DNA from: a bacterium
GTDB lineage: Bacteria; Patescibacteriota; Saccharimonadia; Saccharimonadales; UBA4665
Length of the DNA stretch: 49,636 bases
Direction of reading: 5' to 3'
Assembly: GCA_021799595.1 (NCBI GenBank)
Contig: JAJZAF010000005.1
Coordinates: 1-49,636 of the forward strand
The first letter of the stretch is position 1, and each line of letters starts with the position of its first letter. The position numbers and the translations under genes are program-made. Positions 15,309 to 23,279 of the stretch are shown here, one piece after another. The notes under the pieces are model-generated. The model did not search any database. It was not told where the DNA came from and saw only the letters and a program-made list of their open reading frames with translations.

Positions 15309-15646
15309 AACAGGTTGACAGTATTTCTATTACCGAATTGCGAAGTATGGCTCAAAGAATGTATGAGTCCTTTGTTAAGGCTGACGTTGATCTTGCCAAG
15401 AAGATTGTCGTGATTGATATGGATATGCATGCTGACGGCGAAGCCTATTTATTGGAACATGGCTCAGAGCAAAGAGACTTGTGGGGAATCAATCTCCGCC
15501 CTGATAAATATGGTACCGACGAATTCGTGGAGTTTGATTCCATGATTAACCTCAGACCGTATCAAGGTAACCGTTCACGAGGAGTCGAGGACAAGAAGAC
15601 TCGTGCGCATATTAGGCAGTTAATTCAAGGAGTAGTCCATGAGTAA
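15305..15646 (+). CDS. DUF5674 family protein
   Basis: A 113-residue protein of the DUF5674 type. Family landmarks are KIVVIDMDMHADGEAYLLEHG (core MHADGEAYLL, about 45-55), DLWGINLRPDKYG and EFDSMINLRPYQGN. No enzymatic residues are established for this family and no membrane segment is present. It overlaps the pheS stop by four bases and the following gene by eight, so it is co-translated between the two PheRS subunits. A role in tRNA charging or subunit assembly is only an inference from position. Confidence 0.85.
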   Translation: MKQVDSISITELRSMAQRMYESFVKADVDLAKKIVVIDMDMHADGEAYLLEHGSEQRDLWGINLRPDKYGTDEFVEFDSMINLRPYQGNRSRGVEDKKTRAHIRQLIQGVVHE

Positions 15647-15959
15647 GTATGGAGTTGATGTCGAAAAATGGCAACAATTGACACTCTTTGAGCAGATGGG
15701 CAATATTGGTTCTGAAGTGGGTAGGGCTTTGGCTGCCAAGCGCCACGATGATCAAGAACGTAAATGTGGAGCCTTGTATCGGGGCCTGGACCTCATTGAT
15801 CTCACTGCTCAGCTATGGGCCAGAAAATACCCATATCGAACAAGAGAATTGCTGCGGGCTCGTGAACAATTTGTCGAAGCTATCATAACTGATAAGCAGG
15901 ATGATAAACTAGAAGACTACTTCATGTGGTTTGCTGCTTTAGCGAGGGCCGATCGATGA
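15639..15959 (+). CDS. Conserved small protein in the pheST operon, unknown function
   Basis: A 106-residue, largely helical protein. The segments QMGNIGSEVGRALAAKR (about 20-36) and GLDLIDLTAQLWA resemble small helical proteins I associate with CPR genomes, but I cannot name the family. There is no signal peptide and no membrane segment. It overlaps the DUF5674 gene by eight bases, and its stop TGA overlaps the pheT ATG, so it is translationally coupled to both. Its position suggests a function linked to phenylalanyl-tRNA synthesis or simple co-expression. Confidence 0.8.
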   Translation: MSKYGVDVEKWQQLTLFEQMGNIGSEVGRALAAKRHDDQERKCGALYRGLDLIDLTAQLWARKYPYRTRELLRAREQFVEAIITDKQDDKLEDYFMWFAALARADR

Positions 15960-18496
15960 AAGTCAGCCTGAATACCATTAACGCGTTTAATAAGCGTTAT
16001 CACTGCACAGAAGATGTTACAGCCCTTGGCTTGACAGAGCTAGTAGACAGGATTGGTGCTCAGCTTGGTGCTGTGGAATCGGTTGAGCCTTACGGCCAAC
16101 AATTTGAGGGAATCCTGATAGTTAATGTGGTTAAATGTCAGCCGCACCCAAATGCTGACAAGCTGCATATCTGTGAAGTAGATGATGGCAAGATAGCGAA
16201 AGGAGTAGAACGAACCGAGCAGGGAACAGTGCAAGTCGTATGCGGCGCTCCGAACATACGCGAGGGCCTAAAAGCGGTCTGGCTACCTCCTGGCGTTACT
16301 GTGCCCGCAACGATTAAAAAAGATCCGTTTGTCCTTACCGCCAAAGAAATAAGAGGGGTAAGAAGCAATGGTATGTTAGCTTCAGCGTCAGAGCTGGGGT
16401 TAGGTGATGATCATAGTGGTATCGTTGCAGTCGATAAAGATGTTACTCCTGGCACTTCCTTTGCGGCTGCTTTTGACCTTGAAGGTGACGTTATCCTTGA
16501 CCTTGAGAATAAGATGTTCACACATCGGCCTGATTGTTTCGGTTTCATGGGAATTGCTCGTGAGCTGGCTGGCATCCAAGGAATGGTATTCAAAAGCCCC
16601 GACTGGTATGCACTTCATCCGACCCTGCCGCAAATTAAAGGTGAGGAGTTAAAGCTCAATGTCCATAATGAACTTCCGGAACTTGTGGTACGGTTTAGTG
16701 CCATAGCAATGAGAGGTGTCAGCGTTGGTCCCAGTCCGCTCTGGTTGCAGGTTGAGCTCAGCAAAGTTGGTCAGAAACCAATTAACAACATTGTTGATTA
16801 CACTAACTTCTATATGCTGATGACCGGACAGCCGCTTCATGCTTACGATTATGACAAAGTAAAAGAGCTTAGTGGCAGTGATAGCGCCTCGATAGTGGTA
16901 CGATATCCTCGACCAGGCGAAACTATTAAACTCATAAATGGTAAAACTGTTACCCCGGAAGCTGAGACTATCATGATTGCTACCGACCAGCAGTTGATCG
17001 GTATCGGTGGTGTCATGGGAGGGGCAGAGACAGAAGTAAGTGCTACTACCTCAAATCTTATTATTGAATGCGCTAACTTTGATATGTATTCTGTGCGCCG
17101 TGCTGCTATGGCGCACGGACTCTTTACCGATGCGGTTACGCGCTTTACGAAAGGCCAAAGTCCCTTGCAAACTCCTCCAGTGCTCGCGGCGATAGCGGCT
17201 GAGATACAAGCAAAAGCGAATGGCATGGTAGCGAGCTCCATCATTGACAATAATGAAGGGGCCAAGGCACTCATCGATCGGGGCACTGTTCATCCACCAG
17301 TATCTATTAACACTGCCTTTATAAATGAGCGATTGGGGCTTAACCTGTCAGCACAGGATATGTCTACATTGCTCAGTAATGTCGAGTGCCAGGTAGGAAT
17401 TGAGGATGACAGATTGAGGGTAATGGCGCCTTTTTGGCGAACAGATATTGAGCTGCGTGAAGATGTGGCTGAAGAAATCGGACGTCTCTATGGTTTCGAT
17501 AAACTACCACTTGATTTACCGAAACGCGATATCTCACCTGTTATTCCAAATCCTCTCCTGAAGTTAAAAGCAGACATCCGGAACTGCTTAAGTGCTGCTG
17601 GAGCCAATGAGGTACTGACATACAGTTTTGTCCATGGAAATCTTTTACAAAAAACTAGCGAGGATGTCACCAAAGCCTATCAGTTGGCAAATGCACTCAG
17701 TCCAGACTTACAGTATTATCGTTTAAGTCTCACGCCGAGTTTATTGAACTCCGTACACAGCAACATAAAGGCTGGTTATGATCACTTTGCGCTCTTTGAG
17801 ATGGGCAAGGTTCATAGACAGGGTGAAATGGAGGATGATATACCGAAAGAATTTGAGCGAATTGCCTTCATTATTGCGGCCGATACAAAAGCCGCTAAAG
17901 CTAATTTCAAAGGGCCAGCCTATTATGAAGCCAAGTTTTACCTCGAAATGCTGCTGACAAGTTGTGGGCTGGCTGAAGATGTTCGCTATGAGTCTGAGTT
18001 AAGACATCAGGAAGATGAAAGTACTCTCTATTATGCTCCAGGGCGATCAGCATACGTTTATCTTGCCGAAGAGAGAGTTGGCGTAATCGGGGAGTATACG
18101 CCACAGTTGCTTACAAGCTTAAAATTGCCTGATTTCTGCGGGGGATTTGAGTTAGATCTTGAACTTTTACTCAAACGTAGCCACCCGAAACGATACACGC
18201 CCTTGTCTCGTTTCCCGAAATTGACACAAGATATTACTCTGGCAGTGTCGTCAGATATTACATACCAGGAATTGTTTCACGAGCTGCGCAGTGAAGTAGA
18301 AAAAGCAAAATCAGAGAACACTGCTTGTAGTCTTCAACCACTTGACATATATGAAGGGGAGAGCAATTCAAGACATATTACTTTCCGGCTTGCTATTACT
18401 AGTTATGATCGGACGCTAAAGGATGATGAAGTGCAACAGTTGCTTAATATAGCTTCAAGTTCATTGCAGAAAAGCCTTAAAACAGAGCAGATTTAA
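15956..18496 (+). CDS. pheT: Phenylalanyl-tRNA synthetase beta subunit
   Basis: An 846-residue PheT, full length. It contains the tRNA-binding OB domain (VNVVKCQPHPNADKLHICEV, about 48-67), the B3/B4 editing domain, the B5 domain (about 425-500), the catalytic-like B6/B7 core with LTYSFVHGNLL, and the C-terminal ferredoxin-like anticodon-binding domain beginning near SRFPKLTQDITLAV. It forms an alpha2-beta2 enzyme with PheS. The start at 15956 forms an ATGA overlap with the preceding gene; the in-frame ATG 10 codons upstream would lie deep inside that gene. Confidence 0.96.
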   Translation: MKVSLNTINAFNKRYHCTEDVTALGLTELVDRIGAQLGAVESVEPYGQQFEGILIVNVVKCQPHPNADKLHICEVDDGKIAKGVERTEQGTVQVVCGAPNIREGLKAVWLPPGVTVPATIKKDPFVLTAKEIRGVRSNGMLASASELGLGDDHSGIVAVDKDVTPGTSFAAAFDLEGDVILDLENKMFTHRPDCFGFMGIARELAGIQGMVFKSPDWYALHPTLPQIKGEELKLNVHNELPELVVRFSAIAMRGVSVGPSPLWLQVELSKVGQKPINNIVDYTNFYMLMTGQPLHAYDYDKVKELSGSDSASIVVRYPRPGETIKLINGKTVTPEAETIMIATDQQLIGIGGVMGGAETEVSATTSNLIIECANFDMYSVRRAAMAHGLFTDAVTRFTKGQSPLQTPPVLAAIAAEIQAKANGMVASSIIDNNEGAKALIDRGTVHPPVSINTAFINERLGLNLSAQDMSTLLSNVECQVGIEDDRLRVMAPFWRTDIELREDVAEEIGRLYGFDKLPLDLPKRDISPVIPNPLLKLKADIRNCLSAAGANEVLTYSFVHGNLLQKTSEDVTKAYQLANALSPDLQYYRLSLTPSLLNSVHSNIKAGYDHFALFEMGKVHRQGEMEDDIPKEFERIAFIIAADTKAAKANFKGPAYYEAKFYLEMLLTSCGLAEDVRYESELRHQEDESTLYYAPGRSAYVYLAEERVGVIGEYTPQLLTSLKLPDFCGGFELDLELLLKRSHPKRYTPLSRFPKLTQDITLAVSSDITYQELFHELRSEVEKAKSENTACSLQPLDIYEGESNSRHITFRLAITSYDRTLKDDEVQQLLNIASSSLQKSLKTEQI

Positions 18497-18602
18497 AAAA
18501 AATCGAGGGAGTACTATCAACAAAAAACAAACATTATAGTATTTGACATGGTACGGACTATTCAAAAAATAATCAGTGACATCTATAAAAAGTACTTTAC
18601 TT

Positions 18603-18632
18603 TTGACACCGACGAGCTATACATTCTAGAAT
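18603..18632 (+). promoter_or_regulatory. Promoter TTGACA-18-TAGAAT for guaB
   Basis: A perfect -35 TTGACA (18603-18608), an 18-nt spacer and TAGAAT (18627-18632) end 6 nt before the guaB ATG, predicting a leaderless message. Confidence 0.75.
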
Positions 18633-18637
18633 AGTTT

Positions 18638-19780
18638 ATGCGGCTTATACCTACTCCTTCTCTGACATTTGATGATGTGCTTTTAAAGCCCGGTTATGCT
18701 GGATTTTCACGAGATAAAATCGATCTCAGTACAGAGTTGACTAAGAATATCCGATTGTCTGCTCCGCTTATATCGTCACCGATGGATACCGTGACTGAGA
18801 GCGACCTGGCCATTGCACTGGCCAGGGCAGGTGGGATCGGCATTATTCACCGTAATCTGACTGTTAATGAGCAGGCGACTGAAGTAGCACAAGTTAAGCA
18901 AGCCAGTCTTCTGGTCGGGGCGGGTGTGGGCTCCAGTCCCGGATACCAGGAGCGGGTCAAGGCGCTCATAAAGGTCGGTGTTGACGTTATTGTTATCGAT
19001 ACGGCCCATGGTTATGCTAAGCATGTCATCGATGCCATTCGTTTCATAAAGCAACACTACGAAGTTGAAGTCATTGGCGGTAGTGTTGCCACTGCTGATG
19101 GTGCTCAGGCCTTAATTGATGCCGGAGTTGATGGTCTGCGGGTCGGTATGGGGCCAGGTGCTATCTGCACAACACGTATTGTCTCGGGTATGGGTGTTCC
19201 GCAACTGACTGCCATTATCGATACAGCTCGAGTGGCACATAAACATAAGATACCTATCATTGCTGATGGCGGTATCAATTACTTCGGCGATATAACGAAA
19301 GCTCTGGCAGCCGGGGCGTCAAGTGTTATGATAGGACGTTTGTTTGCTGCTACTGAGGAATCCCCTGGCGAGATTACTGAATTTCAGGAAGATAAAGTAC
19401 CTGCTCGGTTCCGCAGCATCATTAATGGCTCCAAGACGTACAAATTTAAAGCTTATAGAGGCATGGGGTCATTGGGAGCTATGGAGCGAGGCAAACAGAT
19501 CAGTTCTGAAGATGAGTTTCATGGCAAAAGCTATAGTGATAGCAGCGTCTTAATAGCAGAAGGGGTGGAGGGATTAGTGCCATGTAGCGGCAATCTCAAC
19601 ACTGTCGCTGCTACTATGATAGAAGGAGTACGCTCCGGCTTTTACTATGTTGGTGCTACTACTATTCCTGAACTGTGGAAGAAAGCAGTCTTCACTCAAA
19701 TCACACCGGCTTCATTAAGTGAAAGCCATCCTCACGACCTCTTTGTCACCGATGCCGGTAATAGCTATCCGGCTTCCTAA
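18638..19780 (+). CDS. guaB: IMP dehydrogenase lacking CBS domains
   Basis: A 380-residue IMPDH/GMP reductase-family enzyme. The barrel starts LTFDDVLLKPGYAGF, the catalytic loop is GPGAICTTRIVSGMGVPQ with Cys at 177, followed by IIADGGI and a flap region with YRGMGSLGAM. After HRNLTVNEQATEVAQVKQAS the chain passes directly into the barrel where the CBS pair is normally inserted (about 120 residues in usual 490-residue IMPDHs). I favour IMPDH over GMP reductase because of the SGMGVPQ loop and the C-terminal GVEGLVPCSG flap, but the distinction is not certain. It makes XMP for guanine nucleotides. Confidence 0.88.
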   Translation: MRLIPTPSLTFDDVLLKPGYAGFSRDKIDLSTELTKNIRLSAPLISSPMDTVTESDLAIALARAGGIGIIHRNLTVNEQATEVAQVKQASLLVGAGVGSSPGYQERVKALIKVGVDVIVIDTAHGYAKHVIDAIRFIKQHYEVEVIGGSVATADGAQALIDAGVDGLRVGMGPGAICTTRIVSGMGVPQLTAIIDTARVAHKHKIPIIADGGINYFGDITKALAAGASSVMIGRLFAATEESPGEITEFQEDKVPARFRSIINGSKTYKFKAYRGMGSLGAMERGKQISSEDEFHGKSYSDSSVLIAEGVEGLVPCSGNLNTVAATMIEGVRSGFYYVGATTIPELWKKAVFTQITPASLSESHPHDLFVTDAGNSYPAS

Positions 19781-19831
19781 GGTATACTTCTTGCGATATA
19801 CTAGAAGAGATATAAATGAGAGCATTAATTT

Positions 19832-20362
19832 ATGACTAAAGTTCATCATCGAGCCTTCGCTGGTTTCTTTGCTATTTTGTTTCTCGTAACTTCTTCGGCT
19901 CTTGCTATTGCCGTCATTGTTACCCTAATTCAGCAGCATAACCAGGGGAATAGCAATAACGCTTCAACTACTGGTTCAAAGAATACGACATCTTCATCTT
20001 CTCCGAACTCCTCTAAGGGGAAACTTGCTGGCTTCACACCGACAGCCAGCGTCAGTCAGCTGCAAGAGACTGATCTTAAAGTCGGGAGCGGTGCAGTCGT
20101 CAAAGCTGGTGACACAATTACAGCTCAATATACTGGAGCTGTAGCAGCTACTGGTGACATCTTTCAGAGCGCTACTGACCAATTTAGTTTGAATGAAGTC
20201 ATTGCTGGCTGGAGTCAGGGGATACCTGGCATGCGTGTTGGAGGGACACGACAACTATTGATCCCAGCTAACCTGGCTTACGGTGCAAACCCACCAAGTG
20301 GTTCCGGTATCCCCCCTAACGCTGCATTGGTCTTTAATGTCACAGTAGTGAAAATAGACTAA
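19832..20362 (+). CDS. Membrane-anchored FKBP-type peptidyl-prolyl isomerase
   Basis: A 176-residue protein with an N-terminal membrane anchor (about 10-33, FFAILFLVTSSALAIAVIVT), a Ser/Asn/Thr linker (40-65), and an FKBP domain from about 75 to the end. The FKBP landmarks are VVKAGDTITAQYTGAV, the GWSQGIPGMRVGGTRQLLIP core, and LAYGANPPSGSGIPPNAALV. It should catalyse prolyl isomerisation outside the membrane, assisting envelope protein folding. The short gap from guaB (51 bp) allows co-transcription or its own start; no clear Shine-Dalgarno is seen. Confidence 0.92.
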   Translation: MTKVHHRAFAGFFAILFLVTSSALAIAVIVTLIQQHNQGNSNNASTTGSKNTTSSSSPNSSKGKLAGFTPTASVSQLQETDLKVGSGAVVKAGDTITAQYTGAVAATGDIFQSATDQFSLNEVIAGWSQGIPGMRVGGTRQLLIPANLAYGANPPSGSGIPPNAALVFNVTVVKID

Positions 20363-20392
20363 ATTGGGGTAAAAAGCACAATATATAGTGCA

Positions 20393-20421
20393 TTGAACTT
20401 TAAAAAAACACTATATATAAT
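20393..20421 (+). promoter_or_regulatory. Promoter TTGAAC-17-TATAAT for the glutaredoxin-trxB operon
   Basis: TTGAAC (20393-20398), a 17-nt spacer and perfect TATAAT (20416-20421) place the start near 20428. An inverted repeat ATATATAGTG / CACTATATAT flanks and overlaps these elements, a possible operator. Confidence 0.7.
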
Positions 20422-20427
20422 AGCTAT

Positions 20428-20580
20428 ACGGTCAGAATTGTTCTGTACTAGAGCACATATAAAACAGAAAAAGTAAGCGCGTGAAACAAGGCCGTGGCAG
20501 TTAAACCACGGGGTGGTTAACGCTCTCGCTACCGGTAATATTAGCCGGTTCAACCATATCCAAAAAAGGAGGAGACCATC
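20428..20580 (+). promoter_or_regulatory. Structured 5' leader of the glutaredoxin-trxB operon
   Basis: About 150 nt of untranslated leader with at least three hairpins: CAGAA/TTCTG (20433-20445), CCGTGG/CCACGG (20492-20511) and ACCGG/CCGGT (20531-20549). The second competes with TTAAaCCAC/GTGGTTAA (20501-20520), because both need CCAC at 20506-20509. AGCG (20475-20478) and CGCT (20521-20524) could close a multi-helix domain. A strong AAGGAGG precedes the ATG. No known riboswitch class is recognised. The element is long for a genome where most starts are leaderless. Confidence 0.5.
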
Positions 20581-20829
20581 ATGGTCAAAAACATTACCAT
20601 CTTCACCACAAACACCTGTGGCTATTGCCAGATGGTCAAAAAATACTTGGTTGCCAAAGGTGTTAACTACGAAGAAGTTAATCTTGATGAACATCCACAT
20701 CGGCAAGCGGAAGCGCTTGAGCTGTCAGGTGCCATGACGGTACCGGTTACGGTAGTTACCAAGCAAGACGAGTCGAAGGAAGTTATTGTCGGTTATAACC
20801 TGGCTCGTTTAGCCCCAGCCGTGTCTTAA
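20581..20829 (+). CDS. Glutaredoxin-like protein
   Basis: An 82-residue thioredoxin-fold protein of the glutaredoxin/NrdH type. The active-site CGYC is at residues 13-16, and TVPVTVV (cis-proline loop) follows near residue 53. It is probably a small disulfide reductant supplied with electrons by the adjacent thioredoxin reductase. It has the strongest Shine-Dalgarno in the window (AAGGAGG, spacing about 7). trxB begins four bases after its stop, so the pair is an operon. CGYC rather than CVQC or CPYC leaves open whether it behaves as NrdH or a classical glutaredoxin. Confidence 0.92.
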   Translation: MVKNITIFTTNTCGYCQMVKKYLVAKGVNYEEVNLDEHPHRQAEALELSGAMTVPVTVVTKQDESKEVIVGYNLARLAPAVS

Positions 20830-20833
20830 ACAC

Positions 20834-21799
20834 ATGAAACAAAGCAAAGCATCATCCCTTCACGATGTCATTATCGTAGGCGGTGGTCCAGCAGCATTGA
20901 CCGCAGCCATATATACGACACGAGAGGATATTGATACACTTATCATCGAGCGGGGGGTTGTCGGGGGGCTGGCGGCAGTGACTGATGTCATCGATAACTA
21001 TCCAGGTTTTCCTGATGGAATTTCGGGCCTGGTGCTAGCGGAGAACCTGCGCAAACAAGCTGAGCGTTTCGGAGCTAAGATAGAGCTCGGCGAAGTGCTC
21101 AGTATTCATAATGAGGGCAAACATAAACGCCTGGAGACAACTAGTGGCACTATGCATGCTCGAGCTATCTTAATTGCTACTGGCAGCGACTATAAAAAAG
21201 TCGGAGTGCCGGGAGAGCAAGAATACTTTGCACGCGGTGTGCATTACTGTGCGACCTGTGACGGTGCTTTTTATAGGGACAAGCGTTTGGTGGTTGTTGG
21301 TGGCGGTAACTCAGCGGTTCAGGAGACTATCTTTTTGACCCGCTATGCTTCTCATATTGATCTGTTGGTCCGTTCGACTATTAAGGCAAGCGACGTGCTG
21401 CAGGATGAACTTCAGCCTTTTATTAAGAAAGGGAAAGTGACAGTTCATGTCGGTACTACTACTGATGAAATTGTTGGTAAGGATCAATTTGTGGTAAAAG
21501 TTATCGGCACGCATACTAAGACTGGTAAACGACATGAGTTTGCAGTTGATGGAGTCTTTATTTTCGTTGGTCTCAAGCCGAATACCCAGTTTTTGAAGGG
21601 CAGCTCTATCAAGCTGGATAAGATCGGCTTTATAAAAACTGATAGCAGTTTGCAAACAGCCATGACAGGGGTCTTTGCGGCTGGTGACGTACGCAGTGGG
21701 GCAACTATGCAAATTGCCTCCGCTGTGGGTGAAGGCGCTACGGCAGCTCTGAAGATCCGTGAATATCTCGAGGGACATACACATCCATTACAGAATTAA
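20834..21799 (+). CDS. trxB: Thioredoxin reductase (thioredoxin-disulfide reductase)
   Basis: A 321-residue low-molecular-weight thioredoxin reductase. It has the FAD-binding GGGPAALTAAIYTTRE near residue 17, the redox pair CATC at residues 139-142, the NADPH-binding GGGNSAVQETIFL near 157, and the C-terminal FAD contact GVFAAGDVRSGATMQIASA. It should reduce the upstream glutaredoxin-like protein or thioredoxins with NADPH. It has no Shine-Dalgarno of its own and is probably coupled to the preceding gene. Its TAA shares a TTAA tetranucleotide with the stop of the convergent oxidoreductase. Confidence 0.95.
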   Translation: MKQSKASSLHDVIIVGGGPAALTAAIYTTREDIDTLIIERGVVGGLAAVTDVIDNYPGFPDGISGLVLAENLRKQAERFGAKIELGEVLSIHNEGKHKRLETTSGTMHARAILIATGSDYKKVGVPGEQEYFARGVHYCATCDGAFYRDKRLVVVGGGNSAVQETIFLTRYASHIDLLVRSTIKASDVLQDELQPFIKKGKVTVHVGTTTDEIVGKDQFVVKVIGTHTKTGKRHEFAVDGVFIFVGLKPNTQFLKGSSIKLDKIGFIKTDSSLQTAMTGVFAAGDVRSGATMQIASAVGEGATAALKIREYLEGHTHPLQN

Positions 21800-22509
21800 T
21801 AATCCGGAGGGTAGTTCGGGAAAAAATCTGTCACAAGTTGTGACTGCTTGATACCTTGTTTAATGAGGTCAATATTCAATTTCTCCACCATTGGCTCAGG
21901 GCCAGATATGTAAATGAGGCTGTCTTTTTTTGGCTGCCCAAGTCCTCTTATGAGTTCAGCGTTCAATTGACCCTGTTCACCGCCCCAAGTTGGTGACGGT
22001 TCTTTGACAATAATAATGACATGATGTTTTGAGCGGTTGAGAGTATCTTGAAATATAATTTCATCCTCGCTACCTACGCCATAGATCATAGTAATCGGTC
22101 GTTCTTCTTTGCTATCATGCAGCCAGTTAAGCATACTATGATACGGCGTAATGCCAATACCACCGGCAACAAAAATAAGCGGTATCTGCAGAAATTTCGG
22201 CAGAACGAAGTCTCCCATAGGTTCGCTCATAGCAACCTCATCCCCTTTTTGAAGTTTTAAGAGAGCATGCTTAAAGCTGCTGCTCTTACCGCCACCGAGC
22301 ACAAATTTGGTTGTTATGCTAACGAGCTCATCGCTTGGTGAGGAAGATAAGGTAAACCAACGTTTTTGACCGCGTTTATCCGGGTGAAGATGAGGAACGC
22401 TCAGTTCAATATATTGCCCTGCTGTGTAGCTAATAGGCGCAGGTGGCCGGAAATAGAACGTTCGGACATTCTCAGCCTCCTTTTCAAGGTGATCAAACAT
22501 GACCCGCAT
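21796..22509 (-). CDS. FAD/NAD(P)-binding ferredoxin reductase-like oxidoreductase
   Basis: A 237-residue protein with an FNR-type fold: an FAD-binding barrel with YTAGQYIELSVPH and RWFTLSSSP, then an NAD(P)-binding domain with VAGGIGITPYHSML and the late YISGPEPMVEKL motif. No 2Fe-2S or membrane domain is attached, so it needs an external electron partner. An ATG three codons downstream (MFDHLEK) is an alternative start. A TACACT box lies 8 nt upstream of the ATG at 22509, so a leaderless start is possible. It is convergent with trxB, overlapping by four bases. Confidence 0.88.
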   Translation of the reverse strand: MRVMFDHLEKEAENVRTFYFRPPAPISYTAGQYIELSVPHLHPDKRGQKRWFTLSSSPSDELVSITTKFVLGGGKSSSFKHALLKLQKGDEVAMSEPMGDFVLPKFLQIPLIFVAGGIGITPYHSMLNWLHDSKEERPITMIYGVGSEDEIIFQDTLNRSKHHVIIIVKEPSPTWGGEQGQLNAELIRGLGQPKKDSLIYISGPEPMVEKLNIDLIKQGIKQSQLVTDFFPNYPPDY

Positions 22510-22549
22510 ACCTTTTAGTGTATCAGATAAGGATTATTGTCGAATGTCC

Positions 22550-23224
22550 CTAAGATTTCTTTTGGAAGCGATCAGGGTAGTCTGTCACAACGCCACTCAG
22601 CCCGTAACGTTGCCACGTAAGCGCTTTGTTTGGATTATTGACTGTAAAAGCAACTAGTTCATGACCCCCTCTGGTAGTGGCCCAGACGTAGCCTGACCAT
22701 AGCCAACGAGCGTTCATACTAATACGTGTGGCTCTCAGCTTACGAGCGCGGTGACTAGCGCGGACGCCTGACCAACTTTCATTGACAACGAGAGGAAGGG
22801 TTGGCAAGGCTTTTCTAAGTGCCGTCAAAATCTTAAGACTAAAGGATGCGAGACGGAAATCATATGGCTGCCAACCATCGTCCAGATAGTGGCGAATAAC
22901 CTTAATAATGGGACCGGTTGGTTCGTCAGACTTTACTTCTACATACAATGGCCGTCGGCGATTTAAGGTATCGATGGCTTGCTCAAAGGTCGCCAGATCA
23001 GGCTTATGCTCGACAAGTTCCTTATAGGTATGTTCAGATATGCGCAGATGCCTACCGCTTGGGTCTCTTAGGTATTTGTTGTGATGAAGAATTACTACAT
23101 GATCTTTTGTGACTCTCAAGTCACATTCTATCTCGTCAACCCCGTGTTCCAACCCCTTTTTAATACCCAATAGGGTATTTTCCGGAGCAAGGCCGCGAGC
23201 ACCGCGGTGGCCAATAATGATCAT
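22550..23224 (-). CDS. Glycerophosphodiester phosphodiesterase family protein
   Basis: A 224-residue GDPD-type TIM barrel that hydrolyses glycerophosphodiesters to glycerol-3-phosphate and an alcohol. The catalytic block is at the N-terminus: IGHRGARGLAPENT (residues 3-16), then DEIECDLRVTKDHVVILHH with the metal-binding E-x-D and the second histidine. YVEVKS provides the further acid. There is no signal peptide, so it is cytoplasmic. The start is leaderless from a TACTAT box that overlaps the -10 box of the divergent ppa gene. Confidence 0.92.
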   Translation of the reverse strand: MIIIGHRGARGLAPENTLLGIKKGLEHGVDEIECDLRVTKDHVVILHHNKYLRDPSGRHLRISEHTYKELVEHKPDLATFEQAIDTLNRRRPLYVEVKSDEPTGPIIKVIRHYLDDGWQPYDFRLASFSLKILTALRKALPTLPLVVNESWSGVRASHRARKLRATRISMNARWLWSGYVWATTRGGHELVAFTVNNPNKALTWQRYGLSGVVTDYPDRFQKKS

Positions 23225-23231
23225 ACTAGCT

Positions 23232-23241
23232 ATAGTACAAT
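23232..23241. promoter_or_regulatory. Overlapping divergent -10 boxes for the GDPD gene and ppa
   Basis: The ten bases ATAGTACAAT read TACTAT on the minus strand (8 nt from the GDPD ATG) and TACAAT on the plus strand (start near 23248, giving ppa a leader of about 30 nt). The two boxes share two base pairs, so the promoters should exclude each other. Confidence 0.5.
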
Positions 23242-23279
23242 ATATGGCAAGTAAAATTGACGAATAGAAAAGGAGTGCT

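Noticed and set aside
14274-18496. Alternative genetic code with UGA as glycine
   Set aside because: pheS, pheT partners and gatB genes end cleanly at TGA with stop/start overlaps, and no conserved domain is interrupted by in-frame TGA.
18543-18571. A second guaB promoter using TTGACA at 18543
   Set aside because: No acceptable -10 at 16-18 nt spacing; only A-rich sequence. The promoter at 18603-18632 is far better.
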